From the NCBI GenBank assembly GCA_943788505.1, contig CALSQR010000001.1, forward strand, positions 868,001 to 932,000: a stretch of DNA of 64,000 bases. The letters run 5' to 3'. This DNA is from an uncultured bacterium (GTDB taxonomy: Bacteria > Bacteroidota > Rhodothermia > Rhodothermales > UBA10348). Made by a program: the position numbers and the translations under genes. The notes below the pieces were generated by a model that saw nothing but the letters and a program-made list of their open reading frames with translations, searched no databases and had not been told where the DNA came from. This document shows, in pieces, positions 19,201-27,205 of this stretch (the stretch's first letter is position 1; every line of letters starts with the position of its first letter).

Positions 19201-19695
19201 GATATTTCCCTTGTGGATGGCTACACCACCGAGCAGCTGCACATCGTAGGGGACCATATCCCAACGCACCGTCTGTCCACCAGCTTGCCATTCGCGACCA
19301 ACCATACGACGACAAGCATCCTTGGCCACTGCAAAAGCTTCGGGTAGAATCTCTTCCAGTGTATTCTCGAGGGTGCTGTACCACTCTTTTTCCAGGTCAT
19401 CCAGCTCATCGTAGAGATCCAATCGCTCATTGGTAGTCATCGGATGGGATTCCCCATCTTCTTCAGCCTTGGAGCGCTCTTTGAGTTGACGCATGATCTC
19501 GTCGCGATCCTCTTCGATCCCTTTCAGGGCATCGTGGATTCTAGACTTGAACTCAACAGTCTTAGCCTGCAACTGCTCGTCCGTCAGGGACTGCAGTTTC
19601 TCATATTCCTGGTTGATCGTCTCGACTACTGGCCACAGCTTCTTCAGCGTGCGATCTTGGCTGTCGCCGAAAATTTTCTTCAGTACGTTAAGCAT
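16300..19695 (-). CDS. secA: Preprotein translocase ATPase SecA (long, Bacteroidota type)
   Basis: SecA drives export of preproteins through SecYEG. Walker A is MKTGEGKT (168-175), the DEAD-type motif is [20 protein letters not shown], and motif VI is [12 protein letters not shown]. The helical scaffold and wing domains follow. The C-terminus carries a Pro/Thr-rich linker and the SecB/zinc-binding motif [16 protein letters not shown]. At 1131 residues it is about 230 longer than E. coli SecA: there is an insert at about residues 60-100 and a large one after the DEAD motif (near residues 300-440, [14 protein letters not shown] onward), as is usual in this lineage. A short upstream reading frame overlaps the start codon (see 19680-19739). 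Confidence 0.98.
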   Translation of the reverse strand: [1131 protein letters not shown]

Positions 19696-19739
19696 GGAAT
19701 GTCGGTGTGGACTGGCGGTGTCCTTGATAAACCCATCAT
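19680..19739 (-). other. Short upstream reading frame overlapping the secA start
   Basis: On the minus strand an ATG-ATG pair at 19739 opens a 19-codon frame (MMGLSRTPPVHTDIPCLTY) that stops at TGA 19682-19680, just inside secA and out of frame with it. It is too short to be a secretion-arrest peptide like SecM. It could couple translation to secA or be chance. The leader also has a small hairpin (GGACC/GGTCC, 19757-19772). Confidence 0.25.
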
Positions 19740-20158
19740 GCGGACATAGTGCCGCAGGACCTATGGTGGTCCGTCTGGTTCATATCGTGAATCCTTTTGA
19801 CAGATTCCCTTTCCCTTTCTGACAGGAAAGCAGGACCCAATCGGGGGCCTTCTTGGAATCCTGCCAGAAAGGCAGGTAATGTTGTGCTGGGTATCGGTTC
19901 AAAAAGCGGGCCATAAAGGCAAAATATACATCTTGTGTATCACGCATCCGACTATCTCTGCGTTCCCGTTTTTACCATGTATTCAAGATGTGTTCGCATA
20001 GTGGAGCTCAAACCAGAGCAGTTGCCGGAGCCTCAGGAGAACCAGTATGCTTCAAGCCTGTTGAACCCGCCGTTGGATTTGCACACGTAATAGAAAGACA
20101 ATTCAAACGCATTCCGCATCACGCGGCTGTCAAGCTTCTGCCTCACCAAAGACTGATA
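19696..20158. other. Divergent intergenic region between secA and the PorV/PorQ-like gene
   Basis: This 463-base region must hold the secA promoter (minus) and that of the PorV/PorQ-like gene (plus). Visible elements are a small hairpin in the secA leader, a self-complementary stretch around 19820-19880 (CAGGAAAGCAGG with CCTGCCAGAAAGGCAGG), an A/T-rich patch at 19918-19940, and a 37-codon plus-strand frame (next entry). The open frame of the downstream gene extends back to 19988 but is not membrane-protein-like before 20159. Confidence 0.5.
19977..20090 (+). CDS. Possible 37-residue peptide
   Basis: An ATG at 19977 opens a 37-codon frame that ends at TAA 20088-20090 (begins MYSRCVRIVELKPEQLPEPQ). 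It overlaps, in a different frame, the backward extension of the PorV/PorQ-like frame. The composition (Leu/Pro/Gln-rich, few rare residues) is protein-like, but there is no clear ribosome binding site and I know no homologue. It may simply be chance in a long leader. Confidence 0.2.
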   Translation: MYSRCVRIVELKPEQLPEPQENQYASSLLNPPLDLHT

Positions 20159-21148
20159 ATGACGAATCGAACCACATTCAGAACGGGACTTTTTTCGGCC
20201 CTCCTGTTTGCGATGATATTCGTCGGTAACCGAGAGAGCAGCGCGCAGATTGAAAATTCTGGGTTTCCTGTGCTTCAGATGGAGCCTTCTGCGCGAAGTG
20301 CGGCAATGGCGGGATCATCTACAGCCGTATCGGAATCAGGCGCAGGAGCTCTTTTCCTGAACCCGGCCCTAATCACGCCCGATGTGGATGGACGTATCGA
20401 GTTTTCGTGGCTCAATCATCTTTCCGATATCAACGCCGGCTGGATTGCGTATGGCAAGGACATGGATTCTCTGGGTACCTTCGTTGCAGGTCTTCGGTAT
20501 TTGTCCTTCGGGTCATTTGACGAACGCAATGACATCGGAGAAAAAACCGGGACCTTCTCAGCAGCTGACGTCTCGCTAACACTAGGCGGCTCTAGGGCTT
20601 GGACAAACAAAGTTCGCTATGGGGCAGCCCTATCCATCTCCCATTCCTCTTTAGCGTCAAACGGAGCCAACGCTCTTTCAACGGAAGCCGGTCTTGTTTA
20701 CAGCGATGAGGCTTCGCGTCAATCAATTGGTGTGTCACTTCACCATCTTGGCGTAGTCGTTTCCTCGATCGGTGAACGCTCGGATAAATTGCCAACCGAT
20801 CTCAGAATCGGATATACTCGTCGGCTTGCCCACTTGCCTTTGCTGGTATCTGTTACCGGATATCGATTGAACAAGATGGATGGCGGCCCCGACGGAACCG
20901 GCGCAATCGGGAAAATCTTGTATCACACACGATTGGCTGGTGAATTCCAATTTAGCGAGTCCTTCCGCGTACGTTTTGGTTATGACCATCGCCGGCACGA
21001 TGAACTGAGAGTCAACTCTAGATTGGATCTCGCCGGATTCAGTACCGGCGTTGGCATTAAAATATCGCGGTTTGCCTTCGACTACGCATTTAATTCCTGG
21101 TCCTCGCTTGGCGGTTTGCACCGAATAACGATTGCCTCTTCGCTCTAA
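20159..21148 (+). CDS. PorV/PorQ-family outer-membrane protein
   Basis: The 329-residue protein starts at the ATG at 20159, which is followed directly by a signal peptide (GLFSALLFAMIFVGN, cleavage near SSAQ). The mature N-terminus NSGFPVLQMEPSARSAAMAGSSTAVSESGAGALFLNPA is the hallmark of PorV/PorQ proteins (FadL-like beta barrels). The rest alternates amphipathic strands and ends at an aromatic-rich region (FAFDYAFNSWSSLGGLHRITIASSL). PorV and PorQ belong to the type IX secretion system, but this family is also found in bacteria with incomplete systems, so function here is uncertain. No other T9SS gene is nearby. Confidence 0.82.
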   Translation: MTNRTTFRTGLFSALLFAMIFVGNRESSAQIENSGFPVLQMEPSARSAAMAGSSTAVSESGAGALFLNPALITPDVDGRIEFSWLNHLSDINAGWIAYGKDMDSLGTFVAGLRYLSFGSFDERNDIGEKTGTFSAADVSLTLGGSRAWTNKVRYGAALSISHSSLASNGANALSTEAGLVYSDEASRQSIGVSLHHLGVVVSSIGERSDKLPTDLRIGYTRRLAHLPLLVSVTGYRLNKMDGGPDGTGAIGKILYHTRLAGEFQFSESFRVRFGYDHRRHDELRVNSRLDLAGFSTGVGIKISRFAFDYAFNSWSSLGGLHRITIASSL

Positions 21149-21159
21149 GCCCGACCAGT

Positions 21160-21714
21160 CTATTGTGACTTCCGTAGCTCGTCTCGGATTTCGGTTAGCA
21201 GGTCAACGACTCTCGAATCAGCAACTACATCACCGCTTGAGACTGCCGGCCTAGACGGGGCAGGAGCCGTATCTGCCTTCTCCATCATTCCATCCCGCTG
21301 CTCGAGAACCCTGTCCCTGAACTTTTCGACGTCAACAATACCATGAAGCTTGACCAGTGCTCCCTCGGAGGTAGACCCCGCTGTTTCAATAGAAATGGCA
21401 TGGATACCGAATGCTCGCATTAATGGCCCTTGAATCATTCCAAGGTCCGTAATTTTGTCAAGAGGAATCGTCTTTTCAACGCGTACAAATAAGCCCTTAC
21501 GCACAATCAGCGATCTACGGGTCAGCGTACAATCCATATGATCCAGATACCGACCAGTCACCCACATCCCGAGGAGCCACCAAATTGGGAGCAAGGGAAT
21601 CCCTATTAAGGTGACAAACAATGTTATCGTTCCTCCCATTAGCCAATAATTTTTGACCTTGGGATTAAAAACAGCCTGCTGAATAATTTCGGGTTGGGTG
21701 GGTTTCATGATCAT
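21160..21714 (-). CDS. Membrane protein with bacterial PH domain (bPH2, YdbS-like)
   Basis: The 184-residue protein has two hydrophobic segments (YWLMGGTITLFVTLIGIPLLPIWWLLGMWV region, residues about 23-52) and then a bPH2 domain (TRRSLIVRKGLFVRVEKTIPLDKITDLG ... FGIHAISIETAG). A linker rich in Ala/Pro/Ser follows, ending in a charged helix (LLTEIRDELRKSQ). bPH2 proteins are membrane-bound and of unknown biochemical role. Its start overlaps the stop of the recombinase-like gene by ATGA (21711-21714), so translation is coupled. The ATG at 21708 is an alternative start. Confidence 0.85.
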   Translation of the reverse strand: MIMKPTQPEIIQQAVFNPKVKNYWLMGGTITLFVTLIGIPLLPIWWLLGMWVTGRYLDHMDCTLTRRSLIVRKGLFVRVEKTIPLDKITDLGMIQGPLMRAFGIHAISIETAGSTSEGALVKLHGIVDVEKFRDRVLEQRDGMMEKADTAPAPSRPAVSSGDVVADSRVVDLLTEIRDELRKSQ

Positions 21715-22679
21715 GCTTGGGTATCAGACACGTCAGTCAATTTGCCTTGCTGGCGGAAATAGATCATTGTCGTATCGAGCGTCCCATGGCGCATTCGTTG
21801 CTGGACTTCCTCGATGCTCAATCCATCATTGAGCCAAATTAAGGCAGCAGTATGCGTCAAACTGTGGGGGGAAATCCCTTCTCGCTTCACGCCAGCCCGT
21901 TCAAGATGATGGTTGATGCGACTACGGACCGAGCGGGTATTGAGCCGTTGGCCATCACTGCGGTGACCATGAGAGACGAATAGCGGGTCTTCGGGCCGGA
22001 TGCGGTCTCGGGTATCGAGATACAGACGAAGAGCATCCATCACCTGAGGGTCAATAGGTACCTGCTGATCCTTTACCGTATGACCTTTGCCCTGAATGCG
22101 AAGGTACCAGCCAAGAAGCGTCTGCTCGAGATCCTGCACATTGCAGCGCACGATTTCAATTTCGCTCAGACCCGCAAACAGCATCGTATAAACGATGGCG
22201 CGATCCCGTTTTTCGATATCATTTACAACGCTCAGGGCATCCAACAGCTGGTCGATGTCCGATTCGGTAAGAAACTTGCGGGAGTGGGTAGCCGGCCGTC
22301 GATTGCCTTTGATGGAGCGAGCTGGGTTCTCCTCAAGCATGCCAATGTCTACTAGATACTGGCATAATCGTCGCACCGCTGTCAGGTACGTAGATACAGA
22401 CACTTGGTGCAATCCCCTCTCTTCCATCAGATAGGTCTTGTACGCTTCGATATCTTCTGATCTGAAGCGGCAGGCACCTTTACCCTTAACGAACCATCGC
22501 TCGAATTCATTGAGCGAGCGACGATATGTACCGACGGTTTCCCTGCTCTTTTCTTTCAGATAGATGGTCAGGAAGTCTCCGATAAGGCGTTCCAATTGCT
22601 GGACGCCTACATCTATTCCCTGAAGCGAAAGTGCGTCGGAGTCTGCCTTAGAATCGGGGATACCGGTTGGCTCGGCCAT
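21711..22679 (-). CDS. Tyrosine-recombinase-like protein lacking both catalytic arginines
   Basis: The 322-residue chain has the XerC/XerD layout: an N-terminal core-binding helical domain (about 25-115, IGDFLTIYLKEKSRETVGTY) and a catalytic domain (about 135-310). The catalytic set is normally R-K-H-R-H/W-Y. Here box I reads AGLSEIEIV, with Ser172 where GLR-x-SEL has Arg, and box II reads PHSLTHTAA, with Thr275 where HxLRH has Arg. Lys198 (GKGHTVKDQQVP), His272, His298 (RMRHGTLDTT) and Tyr307 are kept. Loss of both arginines predicts no or very altered strand-exchange chemistry, yet the frame is intact. It overlaps the bPH2 gene downstream (ATGA). No att-like repeats or cargo genes flank it, so it does not look like an active integrase. 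Confidence 0.8.
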   Translation of the reverse strand: MAEPTGIPDSKADSDALSLQGIDVGVQQLERLIGDFLTIYLKEKSRETVGTYRRSLNEFERWFVKGKGACRFRSEDIEAYKTYLMEERGLHQVSVSTYLTAVRRLCQYLVDIGMLEENPARSIKGNRRPATHSRKFLTESDIDQLLDALSVVNDIEKRDRAIVYTMLFAGLSEIEIVRCNVQDLEQTLLGWYLRIQGKGHTVKDQQVPIDPQVMDALRLYLDTRDRIRPEDPLFVSHGHRSDGQRLNTRSVRSRINHHLERAGVKREGISPHSLTHTAALIWLNDGLSIEEVQQRMRHGTLDTTMIYFRQQGKLTDVSDTQA

Positions 22680-22711
22680 AGTCGTTTCCAGTGTGCTGGC
22701 GTCATGCCGTA

Positions 22712-22728
22712 CCGGAATACACTTCCGG
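22712..22728. repeat. Small inverted repeat upstream of the recombinase-like gene
   Basis: CCGGAA-TACAC-TTCCGG, a perfect 6-bp inverted repeat with a 5-base spacer, lies 33 bases upstream of the recombinase-like start codon. It could be an operator or a 5' leader hairpin. The rest of the 241-base gap before the E2 gene holds a repeated CTTGATTGG (22879-22887, 22894-22902) between TAGCCG and CGGCTA (22868-22909), a possible weak terminator for the E2 gene. Confidence 0.35.
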
Positions 22729-22920
22729 CCAATGCATGGAGACGGTCCTAGCCCTCGTCACGCAATAACGGCACTACAAAGAAACGGTGGAAAACGGCGA
22801 ATTGTCAATAACGGACATAGAAAAGGTTCTCCATCCCATGTCGAAAGGATTCAAGATCTCTTTAAACTAGCCGCTAACCTTGATTGGGTTATTCTTGATT
22901 GGACGGCTATCAGACCTGAT

Positions 22921-24663
22921 TCAGCGCAACTCGCCGTGAGGACCGAAAGACTCCATGACATCTGTGTAGCGCCGTAGGAAAGACGATGCCATTGCCCCAT
23001 CGACGATGCGATGATCGTATGACAAAGACACATACATGATGCTACGAATACCAATAGTATCGCCGTAGACCGGATCTTCGATCACAACCGCTCGCTTCTT
23101 GATCGCACCGGTTGCGAGAATACCCACTTGAGGCTGATTGATAATGGGCGTTCCCATCGTCGACCCTAGAGATCCTACATTGGTGACCGTAAATGTCCCG
23201 CCTTGCAACTGATCAGGGAGTAATTGCTTGTTGCGAGCGCGATCTGCGAGATCTGCGGCGGCATGTGCCAAACCAACTACATTCATCTGGCCTGCATTCC
23301 GAATAACTGGTGCAACTAGCCCTGTCTTTCCGATGGCGACTGCAATTCCGACATGATATTCCTTACGCACATGGATTTCCTTTTCTTGCACAGAGGCATT
23401 CAGAATCGGATGATCCTTCAAAGCTTCTACGGCGGCAAAGACAAAGAATGGCGTATAGGTTAGTTTTATGCCTTCACGCTGCATAAAGGCATTTTTATTC
23501 GCCTCACGAAAGCGTACTAGGTTTGTCACATCTATCTCCGCAAAGGACGTGACATGAGCAGAGGTCGATTTTGATCGGACCATGTGCTCGGCAATAATCT
23601 GCCGCATGCGGTCCATCTTGATGATCTCCGTACGAGATCCTCCTTCGGTCACGATCTGTGTCGGTTCGAATGACATCTTCGGCGCTGACGCCACAGGTGT
23701 AGCAGGCCCAGATATCACAGCGGGTGTTGCGACGGCTCCACTTCCTCGTTTTTCCAGGTAAGCCATCAAATCGGCTTTTGATACCCTGGACTCGCGCCCT
23801 GATCCTGAGAGGGAGGCGAGCTCTGCTAGAGATACTCCTTCTTTTTCTGCAATGGATCTAACTAGCGGCGAGAAGAACTCTCCCGATGGGCCGGTTCGCG
23901 GAATCGGTGATCCATCACCAGACGAAATCGGCATGACAACAGCCGGAGCCACGCTAGCAGATGGAGCAGGTGCCGCAGCTACTGCTGGTTGTGCCACTTG
24001 CGTCGTGGCAGCAGGAGCAACTGAAGTACCAGGAGCAGCAATCACGGCGATACGAGTCCCGACATCAACCGTATCTCCTTCTGCCACAAGAATTTCCTGA
24101 ACTCTACCGGCGGCCGGCGAAGGGACTTCGGTGTCAACCTTATCGGTGGCGATTTCCAGTAGCGTTTCGTCAAGCTCAATTTCGTCTCCCACCTGCTTAT
24201 GCCAAGTCAGGACGGTGCCTTCCATGATGCTCTCACCCATTTTAGGCATCAAAACATCCACTCCTTCGCTGGAGGCTGCTGGCGCAGGGGCCGCAGAAGG
24301 CACGGGCGCTGGAGCTGGAGCTGAAGGTGTTAAAGACGCAGCCGAAACTGGTGCGACAGGCTCGGCAGCTGTTTCAACCGGAGCTGGAGTTGCCGATGGG
24401 GCAACGACCACTGCCTCTGAGGCTTCGGTTTCCAGTACGGCGATAACGGTTCCTACATCGACCGTGTCGCCTTCAGCTACCCTTATTTCCGTCAGAACGC
24501 CCGCCGATGGAGACGGGACTTCTGTATCCACTTTGTCCGTGCCTATTTCCAGCAAGGCCTCATCCATTTCGACGACGTCACCGGGCTTTTTGAGCCATTC
24601 AATGACGGTGCCTTCCGTGATGCTCTCGCCCATTTTAGGCATGGAGACTTCAACCTTGGCCAT
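22921..24663 (-). CDS. Dihydrolipoamide acyltransferase, E2 of a 2-oxoacid dehydrogenase complex
   Basis: E2 carries the acyl group from E1 to CoA. There are two lipoyl domains, each with the TDKVDTEVPSP hairpin (lipoylated Lys44 and Lys175). They are joined by long Ala/Pro/Val-rich swinging linkers (about 80-134 and 210-250). A peripheral subunit-binding domain follows (FFSPLVRSIAEKEGVSLAEL, about 263-305), then the trimeric catalytic domain (about 345-580) with the active-site motif SYDHRIVDGAMASSF. Total length is 580. Two lipoyl domains are common in actinobacterial and Bacteroidota E2 proteins. The E1 partner is probably the fused protein at 514-2649; no E1 or E3 gene is adjacent. Confidence 0.94.
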   Translation of the reverse strand: MAKVEVSMPKMGESITEGTVIEWLKKPGDVVEMDEALLEIGTDKVDTEVPSPSAGVLTEIRVAEGDTVDVGTVIAVLETEASEAVVVAPSATPAPVETAAEPVAPVSAASLTPSAPAPAPVPSAAPAPAASSEGVDVLMPKMGESIMEGTVLTWHKQVGDEIELDETLLEIATDKVDTEVPSPAAGRVQEILVAEGDTVDVGTRIAVIAAPGTSVAPAATTQVAQPAVAAAPAPSASVAPAVVMPISSGDGSPIPRTGPSGEFFSPLVRSIAEKEGVSLAELASLSGSGRESRVSKADLMAYLEKRGSGAVATPAVISGPATPVASAPKMSFEPTQIVTEGGSRTEIIKMDRMRQIIAEHMVRSKSTSAHVTSFAEIDVTNLVRFREANKNAFMQREGIKLTYTPFFVFAAVEALKDHPILNASVQEKEIHVRKEYHVGIAVAIGKTGLVAPVIRNAGQMNVVGLAHAAADLADRARNKQLLPDQLQGGTFTVTNVGSLGSTMGTPIINQPQVGILATGAIKKRAVVIEDPVYGDTIGIRSIMYVSLSYDHRIVDGAMASSFLRRYTDVMESFGPHGELR

Positions 24664-24789
24664 GGGATCCTACGCTGGTACTACAGGTGGTGAATGTGGG
24701 TAGAGCGGGATTCTCAATAAACTGGGTTCGAGCCGCTTGGCAATAACCCTACTTTCGCATCCCGCTACTGATAGTATTGAAACGCTTCA

Positions 24790-24823
24790 GGGCGGATCTG
24801 TTTCAATAGAAACAGATCCGCCC
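24790..24823 (-). terminator. Long perfect hairpin after the pyrophosphatase gene
   Basis: A perfect 15-bp stem (arms 24790-24804 and 24809-24823, loop AATA) lies 20 bases downstream of the hppA stop and 126 bases upstream of the E2 start, both on the minus strand. The tail on the minus strand is CTGAAGCGTTTC, with only a weak T-run. It is best read as a terminator or transcript-end stabiliser separating hppA from the E2 gene. Confidence 0.7.
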
Positions 24824-24843
24824 ATTACGTTAATCTAGATAGA

Positions 24844-26943
24844 TCAGGCAATAAGCGGAGCAATGACCAAGGCCACGACCGCAATTAGCTTGATCAGGAT
24901 GTTCAGGGAAGGACCGGATGTATCCTTGAGCGGATCGCCGACCGTATCACCTACAACAGACGCTTTGTGAGCATCAGATCCTTTTCCTAGCTCCTTACCA
25001 TCAATGCTGTAACCGCTTTCGATCATTTTCTTGGCATTGTCCCAAGCACCGCCAGCATTTGACTGGAAGATAGCGAAGAGGACACCTGATACGGTTACAC
25101 CGGCTAGTAGGCCACCGAGCATGCTTTTGTCGATGAATCCGATGGCTACGGGTACGATAACGGCAAGCAGACCAGGAGCAACCATTTCACGAATGGCTGC
25201 TTTGGTAGAAATCTCTACACAACGCTCGTGATCAGGCTTGGCTGTTCCTTCGCGCAGTCCAGGAATCTCTGCGAACTGACGACCAACTTCTTTGATCATG
25301 TCAGCCGCTGCACGTCCAACAGCACCCATCGCCATAGCCGAGAAGACATATGGCAACATGGCACCAAGAAGAAGACCTGCAAGAATCTTAGGGTTGGCAA
25401 CGTCAATGTTCGGAACGTTGGCCTGCTGCATAAAGGCAGCGAAGAGACCCAACGCTGTAAGGGCTGCTGAACCGATGGCGAAGCCTTTACCGATGGCTGC
25501 CGTGGTATTTCCTACCGCATCCAACTTGTCAGTGCGTTCGCGAACTTCTTTAGGCAGTTTGGCCATTTCGGCAATACCACCGGCATTATCTGAAATTGGC
25601 CCGTACGCATCGACTGCAAGCTGGATACCTGTGACGGACAGCATGCCGACGGCAGCGATGGCGATTCCGTATAAACCGGCAAATTCGTGAGCTCCGATAA
25701 TAGCAAGAGCTAGAATGACGGCTGGGATACCTGTTGAGAACATGCCCACTCCCAGACCCGCAATGATGTTGGTTGCAGAACCGGTAAGAGACTGATTGAC
25801 GATACCAGTAACTGGCCCTTTGTCTGTAGCGGTATAATACTCCGTAACTAGACCAATCAGCGTTCCAGCAGCCAGGCCGATGAGAACGGCGAAATAGACA
25901 CCCAATGAGGTGAATTCCATCATGTTACCCATTACCACAGCACTCCAGGCTTCAGGTAGCATCGCAGTAATGATGAAGTAAGACAGGATAGCCATAAGAC
26001 CTGCAGCACCGAATTCACCGATGTTCAGACCGTGCTGAGGGTTGCCACCTTCTTTAACTTTCACGAAGAAAGATCCTGCAATAGAAACAATGATACCTAC
26101 CGCGGCAAGCGCCAAAGGAAGGATGATTGCGCTAAGCTCTCCGAATGCCGAGTCCATCATAGCATTTGAAGTCAAGAAGGCTGTTCCTAGGACCATCGTT
26201 CCGATGATCGAACCCACATAGCTTTCAAAGAGGTCAGCGCCCATTCCGGCAACGTCGCCCACGTTGTCACCAACGTTGTCTGCAATCGTAGCCGGGTTAC
26301 GCGGGTCATCTTCAGGGATACCTTCGTAGACCTTCCCGGCCAAGTCGGCACCGACATCAGCTGCTTTGGTGTAGATACCGCCACCAACACGCGCAAAAAG
26401 TGCAATCGAAGAGGCGCCCAACGAGAAGCCGGAAATGACTCCGATTATCTTGGTTACGTTCCAGTCTGTCATCGAGTCGTATGCGATGAACAGCAGCCCT
26501 AGGCCAAGAACGCCTAGTCCAACCACCGCCAGTCCCATCACTAATCCACCAGAGAAAGCCACATTGAGGGCTTCACCGAGCCCGGTACGGGCGGCGTTGG
26601 TCGTGCGGACGTTGGCTTTCGTTGCTACCGTCATGCCGATGAATCCGGCAAGGGCGCTACAGAAGGCGCCGACAACAAACGAAATAGAGATCATCCAGGA
26701 CGAGCCAACTTGCGCTGCGTTAGCAAAAGCTAGCAGAACGGCTACGACCAAAACGAAGACAAAAAGCACCCGGTATTCCTGACGCAAAAAGGCGCGAGCA
26801 CCTTCGGCAATGGCCTGGGCCAATTCGGCCATGAGCTCGGTTCCGACGTCCTGCTTGTTTACCCATTGCGCGCGGGTGAACGCGTAAAGGAGAGCAATGA
26901 CGCCCGATACAGGGACCAAGTAGGTAAGCGTTGTAATGTCCAT
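24844..26943 (-). CDS. hppA: Membrane-bound ion-pumping pyrophosphatase, K+-dependent type
   Basis: This integral membrane enzyme couples hydrolysis of inorganic pyrophosphate to H+ or Na+ pumping. The 699 residues form about 16 hydrophobic helices. The diagnostic substrate-binding loop [38 protein letters not shown] is present, as is the second acidic loop ([17 protein letters not shown]) and the C-terminal [15 protein letters not shown]. In the motif [10 protein letters not shown] the second position after TT is Ala rather than Lys, which marks the K+-dependent subfamily. Whether it pumps H+, Na+ or both cannot be settled by eye. The ATG at 26943 is preceded by a 60-base leader and a possible promoter box. 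Confidence 0.96.
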   Translation of the reverse strand: MDITTLTYLVPVSGVIALLYAFTRAQWVNKQDVGTELMAELAQAIAEGARAFLRQEYRVLFVFVLVVAVLLAFANAAQVGSSWMISISFVVGAFCSALAGFIGMTVATKANVRTTNAARTGLGEALNVAFSGGLVMGLAVVGLGVLGLGLLFIAYDSMTDWNVTKIIGVISGFSLGASSIALFARVGGGIYTKAADVGADLAGKVYEGIPEDDPRNPATIADNVGDNVGDVAGMGADLFESYVGSIIGTMVLGTAFLTSNAMMDSAFGELSAIILPLALAAVGIIVSIAGSFFVKVKEGGNPQHGLNIGEFGAAGLMAILSYFIITAMLPEAWSAVVMGNMMEFTSLGVYFAVLIGLAAGTLIGLVTEYYTATDKGPVTGIVNQSLTGSATNIIAGLGVGMFSTGIPAVILALAIIGAHEFAGLYGIAIAAVGMLSVTGIQLAVDAYGPISDNAGGIAEMAKLPKEVRERTDKLDAVGNTTAAIGKGFAIGSAALTALGLFAAFMQQANVPNIDVANPKILAGLLLGAMLPYVFSAMAMGAVGRAAADMIKEVGRQFAEIPGLREGTAKPDHERCVEISTKAAIREMVAPGLLAVIVPVAIGFIDKSMLGGLLAGVTVSGVLFAIFQSNAGGAWDNAKKMIESGYSIDGKELGKGSDAHKASVVGDTVGDPLKDTSGPSLNILIKLIAVVALVIAPLIA

Positions 26944-27010
26944 TCCTATGGAGTTCCTCGTGATTGTTGGGGAGCCTTGGGCTCCGCGGACACAGAAATC
27001 GTTAATCCGC

Positions 27011-27018
27011 CAAAATTA
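27011..27018 (-). promoter_or_regulatory. hppA: Possible -7 box of the hppA promoter
   Basis: On the minus strand this reads TAATTTTG, a full match to the Bacteroidota TANNTTTG -7 element, placing the start of transcription about 60 bases before the hppA ATG. No good -33 TTTG lies at the expected distance, so support is partial. The leader also contains the small hairpin GGAGCC/GGCTCC (26972-26986). Confidence 0.35.
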
Positions 27019-27205
27019 CCCTTTCAGGGTGTCTTTTAGTATTCGTTAATCAAGAATTCTAAGGCCATCTTTTCCACAATCTGACATGACCGGAAGCGCT
27101 TCCAAGGAAAAGCCGACCGTTTGAACACATCGCGGCTAATTCGCCACCCTCTTTAATATTCGAAAATAACGCCAAAGAAGGCTATAAAATTGCTCAACGG
27201 CGGGT

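Noticed and set aside
21711-22679. Idea that the recombinase gene marks an integrated mobile element
   Set aside because: No flanking att-type direct repeats, tRNA junction, transposition genes or shift in base composition is visible, and the surroundings are housekeeping genes.
24131-24703. Plus-strand frame of 190 codons opposite the E2 gene
   Set aside because: Its Ser/Gly/Ala/Thr-rich run mirrors the Ala/Pro linkers and lipoyl repeats of E2 on the other strand.
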